Below the pieces are notes generated by a model. It was given only the letters and a program-made list of their open reading frames with translations. It did no database searches and was not told the DNA's origin. Made by a program: the position numbers and the translations under genes. A DNA stretch of 26,281 nucleotides from Gryganskiella cystojenkinii (taxonomy: Eukaryota > Mortierellomycota > Mortierellomycetes > Mortierellales > Mortierellaceae), in NCBI GenBank assembly GCA_015852425.1, contig JAAAIG010000558.1, positions 1 to 26,281 on the forward strand, read 5' to 3'. Below are positions 21,591 through 26,281 of the stretch, one piece after another (position 1 is the stretch's first letter; each line of letters opens with the position of its first letter).

Positions 21591-24183
21591 ATGGGTACAT
21601 GAACTTTGAGAGAACCACGAACTCATATCCTGCATTGAACCGCAACAGAAGAGCAGAAATCAAAAAGGCAAAAGGTTCACACACCACCTCTAATCGATCT
21701 CCCCTTCTTCCAAATTCTTTCTCTCACGCAAACACACACGACCTACGACATCTCCTACAGGGAACCTAACGATCGCCTGTCTGGCGTCTTCATTAGACGG
21801 CTCCACGTTATACGGACTTGCATACGGGTACAACTCGTCTATTCCATATGGAGAGCTAGGATCCGACAATCTCGCGATCCTGATCCGAACTACGCCCTCA
21901 GCACCTGCAAACTTTGGCAACATCACCTGGGAGGTCGTCTCGACCATTTTAAGAAGTTCTCTCAACTACCTCAGTGGCGGGTTTCGATCCTATGGCTGCT
22001 CAATATCCCCTACGGGTGGTGTCTTTACAGTCCTGAACAGCGATGGTGCACCGGTCTCGGACCCTACCTCTGTGAGTCGGCAACCAATGGGTTTTCGATA
22101 TGATCCTGCACTACGATCTACGGGAACGAATGCGTCTCTATCTATCAATGGCACAGGCTGGGTCAACCTCGACGTCAGTGGTGACTATATCTGGCCCGAA
22201 AACTATGTCAAAGTGAGTCTGTTCTACTTTCTGGGCGGTCTTCAAGGGGCTAGGGGCAGCTCTTCAACAAGAAAACAAAATGTCGTTCTCGTGGTCTTGG
22301 ACGCTTCTTCAGTTCTTTACCTGGCGCAAGAGGACGACCGAAGGATCTTTCAAAAGGGTTCAACCCTTCGCCCTGTAACGCTTGCATTTGTTAACGCGTG
22401 ACTTTTTTTGATCTCTCAATGGTATCCAGATCATCTGTCTTCGTCTGCCTGTTTTTGACCTCATTTATTTGCCCTATTTCTCTTTCTTCCACTTCTTATG
22501 CAGCCAGAAATGTCCCTGAGTACTGTCTTGACTTTCACCTATGCGGACAATTACCTTTATCTCGTTGGATCCAATACTGCATACAAAACAACTGTGGTTG
22601 TTTTGGGCTTACCAATAACGGACGGGATCACGATCCCGGCGGAAGATTTGCCTCTCAGGAATATTTCATACACGGCGCTGACCTCAACACCAAGCAATAA
22701 CTGTCAGGCAGCTTTCTCAGTGTACGCAGGTCTTTTTCAAGACACCTACTACATGGTCTGCGCGAATCCGGTAAATGAAGCAAGAGCTTTACTCTCATAC
22801 GCACACGCACACATCACTCTCTATCTCTCTTCGTGTTTTCGCCTGCGCTAATCACATTTCTTTGGTTGACGTCTTTGCAACACAATTTTCAACGTTTATT
22901 TTACCCTATAACAGCGCTACATCGCCAACATAGGAAGGCCCAGTCTCCTCTTCATGATTCCGGACATCACCGACTCGAACGCGACCCTGGGCGATCCTAT
23001 TCACCTCAACAACTCTTACAACCCAGTCTCCATGGACTTTTTTCTGCCTTTCCCAGGAGGACCCTCGTTCTTAAAGACTGTAAATGCTCGGACAACACAT
23101 TTTAATACTCCAATGTCAACATCAACAGCTACCGATACCTCCGAGATACCATTTGCAGTCCTAAGAGACAACAACGGAATGCACGGTATGGCTCTCGGAG
23201 GACCCAAAGCAGGAACCCCGGAGTGTGGGAATCGTAATGCGTTCGTCCTTGAAAGTCTTGACATGGCACCAGCTGCTTCAAGCGATAGTGGTGCAGGATC
23301 AGAGGGGGTACGTCGACTGGCCACGTGGCTGATCGTCTTGATCATAGTTCTGACCTTGCTCATCACTGGCGCGGCGATTCGGTATTTCACATCCCATTTT
23401 CGACGCGTCCACAGCAAGGAGTGTGACAGAGAAAAAGGAGCTAGCCTGTCCTTGTTCCAACGAGTAATCACCGCCGCGTCCAGGAAGCAACAAAAAACAC
23501 GTGCTGGGGGGCATGATTCGTCTGCGTCTATTCTCGTCGCAGGGTCGTCGCCCAAGGACTCTAGGGATGTTGTGATAACAATGGGAGAAGCAGCAACAAC
23601 ACCCTGTAAGAGCAAGGACGAGGACGTGCTGGAAGGACTACCTAAAGAAATCGAAGAAAAGACGGACTGCGATCATCTCTTGAACATGGCCGAGGGAGGT
23701 GGACTGATCACAGATCAATGGAAACGGGAAGCCAACGAGGAAGAGAGTTCAGGATTTGAGACGGGTCAAAAGTTGGAAGCGGGTCCGGAAGAGAAGAAGA
23801 AGGAGCTTCCAAATCTTCAACAACATCCACAAGAACAACAGCAGCAGCAACCTTGGTCTCCGTTTCAAAAACACGCCAATTGTCATCCTCGACAGACAAC
23901 AGTGATACAAGAACCGCTTCTATTCTCGACCCATCCACGACCCAAAGTCGTCACGTCAGTGGCAGACGAATGGGAAACCAAAGAGTTTAAAAAAGACACG
24001 GAGAGAGGGAGACCGTCTCCTTCACTAGCCGCCATCGTCTCATCAACTACGATGCTCTGCTCAACACCGTCCATGCCAACCATAATACCATGGATCGCTA
24101 TCCCTTCGGCCCCTGAACCATGGCAGGAAGAGGAAAACGCGTCCGAACAGCCAATCGCACGACTTGACGAACCTTGGAAATAA
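21591..24183 (+). CDS. Exported single-pass membrane protein with long cytoplasmic tail, about 717 residues
   Basis: No named family is recognised. Proposed exons: 21591-21594 (ATG plus G, tentative), 21761-22374, 22504-22770, 22915-24183; all phases close at 2,154 nt. The first about 420 residues look extracellular: sequons NLT, NSS, NIT, NAS, NGT, NIS and NAT, and no Lys-rich stretches. One hydrophobic helix follows at about 430-452 (WLIVLIIVLTLLITGAAI), with a basic stop-transfer side (RYFTSHFRRVHSK). The last about 265 residues are polar, rich in Glu, Ser, Gln and Pro. Membership is supported by the paralogue at 80-1211. A type I topology needs a signal peptide, but the best start gives none, so the true first exon may lie elsewhere. 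The segment 22213-22374 is treated as coding because its paralogue conserves it, although it starts with a strong donor (GTGAGT). It might act as a surface sensor or adhesin; this is only inference from topology. Confidence 0.7.
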
Positions 24184-24675
24184 AATAAAGAGGACAAAAA
24201 AAAAATTATGAGGGGAAAATAGGTTATCAGAAAATTGGTGGTCCTCAATAATCGACGTAGATGTTAGGAGTGGATTTGACTTCTGTTCATCTCTCGGCAA
24301 TATTTTTCAAATTGCAACAAAAAGCTATTTCATTTCTATCCGGGTGATCTCAGGCATCCCGAGGGCTTTTACATGTCCGAAAAGCTGTTTTTAGATCCAC
24401 GGATCGATTCAAAGCAACACAGGATCTGTGCGAGCTAAAATTGGGGGCAAAAAGCTGACAGGAGGATCGCCTGCGCTGGTTCGCTCAAAAAACTATCAAA
24501 ATCGAAAAAACAGCCGCACATCGAGGCTCGTTGGGGGTGGTTCGTTAACCGCTTCGATGCTTCATTTGGGCGCAATGCTCTTTTCCCATTCACGGACAAA
24601 GGGGTTTATTCTGTTGAGGGGGTTGGAATTGTTTGTCCTATGCTGTTTTATTATTGCGAACCACTACTAGCATTA
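24184..24675. other. Convergent 3' region between the single-pass and four-pass membrane genes
   Basis: This 492-base interval lies between two convergent stop codons and holds both 3' UTRs. AATAAA occurs at 24184-24189, directly after the plus-strand stop, which is rather close for a polyadenylation signal. A plus-strand open frame at 24428-24670 begins with GTG and shows no coding-like composition. Nothing else is recognised. Confidence 0.45.
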
Positions 24676-25481
24676 CTAGATGGACTGCTGCTGAATTACA
24701 TGATGTTGTTGCAGTTGTGGGGCCTCGATTTGCCCCTGTATCTCCATGATATGATATTGTTGTTGCTGTTGTGAAGAAATTGCGTTCACCACTGGGGATA
24801 AAGACCCCTTCATTTCTGACAGATTGGTTTGCATCATGGGGATTGCAAGCGAGGAAGCTGGCCAGGATGGAGCGCTCGTCAAAAAAGGGTACTGACCATC
24901 GCCATGCATATATGACTGTGCCTGCGGCTGGAGGAGTTCGGGTTGAACAATGTCGACTTTGGTTGGGTCCTCATAACCGTATCGACCATAATGTGGGTTC
25001 GGTTTCTTGTACGACAATGCTTTTCCTCCTGTCGAAAGCGTCAAAAAGACCTCCAGGATCACGACTCCAGCCAAGACAATGGAAGAGAAAACCGAACCAT
25101 AGTAGGCATAACACCAGGCATCCTTTGTGTTGGAACACATCCATATCCACGAGTATTTGAGCACCACTCGCAATATCCTGCTGGTATCCACGATCACGAC
25201 CACGGCTAAAGCGAGGATCACGACCGGTCGAATCAAGAACCTGTGAGTCCATTGAGGTGTTCGAACCAGAGCCGAGTAAAGGTAGATGAATAGGAGAAGA
25301 AACACACAGGACAGTCGAGCCCAGGTCAGGGGTTCCTCATAGGCTAAGTCACCATCGCCTCCGCCGTCATCGCCTCCGTAGCCAGACCCGCGATTCCAAA
25401 GCCGACAGCTATACAGGCGGCGAGGACAACGAACCACCGGAACCCACGGACAAGGGGCATTGCTGAATAAGACAACGGCAT
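24676..25481 (-). CDS. Four-transmembrane (MARVEL-like) protein with Q-rich coiled tail; apparent frameshift after TM1
   Basis: The ATG at 25479-25481 (context AAAAATGCC) opens MPLSYSAMPLVRGFRWFVVL, a basic segment leading into TM1 (FVVLAACIAVGFGIAG). That frame ends at a TAG, while TM2-TM4 and the tail follow in another frame: TM2 LSCVFLLLFIYLYSALV, TM3 PVVILALAVVVIVDTS, then a loop with MCSNTKDAWC, TM4 SSIVLAGVVILEVFLTL. The tail ends in five Gln (24757-24771) and a coiled EIQGQIEAPQLQQ segment. One extra base in the G run near 25390 would join the frames through a Gly/Asp-rich loop, giving about 268 residues. A 44-nt intron (GTCTGG to TTAG) would also restore phase but has a poor donor. 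Four helices with a Cys-containing second outer loop suggest the MARVEL or tetraspan class, which shapes membrane domains. The gene is a tandem relative of the one cut by the right edge. Confidence 0.72.
24679..24771 (-). repeat. Q-rich C-terminal coding segment duplicated at 26162-26281
   Basis: The last about 80 coding bases before the stop match the segment at 26162-26245 base for base over most of their length. Both encode IQGQIEA, then QLQQ, H and IQQ. They differ in the CAA/CAG run: five glutamine codons here and at least twelve in the right-hand copy. Confidence 0.85.
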
Positions 25482-26158
25482 TTTTTATGGTGGGCGAAGG
25501 GTTGGCCTGGTGCCAGTTGACTTGCGGACGGGAAGGAGAGAACAAAGAGGAATGGAGAAGGAGGAAAAAAGAAAGCGCTGAATGAAATTTTATGAGAAGT
25601 TAGGGAAAGGTTCAGCACTCTCTGTCCAGCTGGCAAGCCACTTCCTTTTCAAGAAAATAAAAAAAAAGGCAAGAGCAATAAGAGCAACCGAGAGCGGCGT
25701 GTCGCAACGCCTTCACTGCCATTCCAAAGGAAACTTCGACTTTTTTTCATTCAAATGGTGGCCGCTGTTTACGTTTGTTATTTCCTCGTTCTTTCCTTTG
25801 TTTAACTTGTGCACTATCAAGATCCATAGACAGAGTATTACTCGGAGGTACTTGTGAACCTATGGTCTGGACCAGACCATACAAGACAAGAGGGTAGATG
25901 AACGAGACAGCGGTCGATGCCACGAGTTGGGTCCGGTCGAAAGGCTTGAATTGGATATGGTGTGCAGCATCCAATACTGTAAATACTACTGTATATGGAC
26001 TATGGCGTTCACGAACTAAAGACAAGGGAGTACCGGATTCCTAGGACGTTAGACCATAGCTGGAGAGGATGATAGGCAAAATATAAGTCTTTTCTCTGTG
26101 GTTTTCTTCCTTGTCCGTGGTGACTTGTATTCAGCTCTTTTATTGTCTATAACTTAAA
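25482..26158. other. Intergenic region between tandem four-TM genes, with an orphan open frame
   Basis: A 677-base interval holding the promoter of the left tandem copy and the 3' region of the right copy. On the minus strand, 25747-26015 is open and contains a hydrophobic segment (LVASTAVSFIYPLVLYGLVQ) with coding-like codon choice. It follows an acceptor-like TTTAG at 26016-26020, but has no ATG of its own and no visible partner exon. It may be a relic exon or chance. Confidence 0.35.
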
Positions 26159-26281
26159 CTACTGGAAGGACCGCTGCTGAATTAGGTGCTGTTGTTGCAG
26201 TTGTAATGCCTCAATTTGTCCCTGTATTTCCAGGATCTGATGCTCTTGTTGTTGTTGTTGTTGTTGTTGTTGTTGCTGTTG
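26159..26281 (-). CDS. C-terminal end of a tandem four-TM paralogue, truncated by the window edge
   Basis: Only the last 40 codons plus the stop (TAG at 26159-26161) are visible. They encode at least twelve consecutive glutamines (26246-26281), then EHQILEIQGQIEALQLQQ and a short QHLIQQRSFQ end. The match to the tail of the protein at 24676-25481 is close in both protein and DNA, and both genes lie on the minus strand, so this is a tandem duplicate. Transmembrane segments would lie beyond the right edge and are inferred only. Confidence 0.8.
   Translation of the reverse strand, partial: QQQQQQQQQQQQEHQILEIQGQIEALQLQQQHLIQQRSFQ
26246..26281 (-). repeat. CAA/CAG microsatellite encoding polyglutamine
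   Basis: Twelve codons, nearly all CAA, in frame within the right-hand tandem gene and continuing beyond the window. The paralogue has five. Such trinucleotide runs change length by slippage without breaking frame. Confidence 0.9.

Noticed and set aside
21303..21602. Plus-strand open frame of about 99 codons with a phenylalanine run resembling a signal peptide
   Set aside because: It begins with GTG, has no ATG before 21591, and its hydrophobic part is encoded by the T21 run and C/T-rich promoter sequence.
24428..24670. Plus-strand open frame of 80 codons in the convergent 3' region
   Set aside because: GTG start, no ATG near its beginning, no recognisable motif, and it lies between two 3' UTRs.
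1..26281. Mobile elements, CRISPR arrays, rRNA, riboswitches or bacterial-type operons
   Set aside because: No terminal repeats with coding content, no transposase or reverse transcriptase motifs, no regularly spaced repeats; all genes are spliced eukaryotic genes.

Overview
The window is eukaryotic nuclear DNA, most likely from an early-diverging fungus. Genes are broken by many short GT-AG introns (about 80-290 nt), promoters carry long pyrimidine tracts, and there is one assembly gap of 61 Ns (14597-14657). Gene content and style resemble Mortierella-like Mucoromycota. That placement is an inference; no rRNA or marker gene is present to settle it. I saw no CRISPR, insertion sequence, transposon, tRNA or rRNA.

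Layout, left to right. (1) 80-1211, minus strand: the 5' two thirds of a gene for an exported, Ser/Thr/Asn-rich membrane protein, carrying an in-frame TAA and cut by the left window edge. (2) 1680-14225, minus strand: a complete 22-exon gene for a 3,456-residue ALFY/WDFY3-type BEACH protein (concanavalin-like lectin fold, PH-BEACH, BEACH, WD40, degenerate FYVE finger). All 21 introns were placed by splice sites and every exon phase closes. (3) 14226-15431: a shared bidirectional promoter region that contains the gap. (4) 15432-19815, plus strand: a 13-exon gene for a 1,050-residue importin-9/Kap114-type karyopherin. (5) 20194-20755, minus strand, convergent with it: a three-exon gene for TFB5/GTF2H5, the 68-residue TFIIH subunit, including a 16-nt microexon. 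(6) 21591-24183, plus strand: an intact paralogue of gene 1, a single-pass membrane protein with a long cytoplasmic tail. (7) 24676-25481, minus strand: a four-transmembrane (MARVEL-like) protein with a Q-rich coiled tail and an apparent frameshift after TM1. (8) 26159-26281, minus strand: the C-terminal end of a tandem paralogue of gene 7, with a longer glutamine run, continuing off the right edge.

Genes 2, 4 and 5 are conserved housekeeping functions: selective autophagy and membrane traffic, nuclear import of histones and TBP, and transcription with nucleotide-excision repair. They do not form a pathway. The outer parts hold lineage-specific, duplicated membrane-protein genes. One member of each pair looks damaged: a nonsense codon in gene 1 and a frameshift in gene 7. 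I found no convincing new multi-gene system. The points most worth a second look are the altered FYVE motif, the 16-nt microexon, the optional 162-nt in-frame intron in gene 6, and the two possible gene-inactivating lesions.
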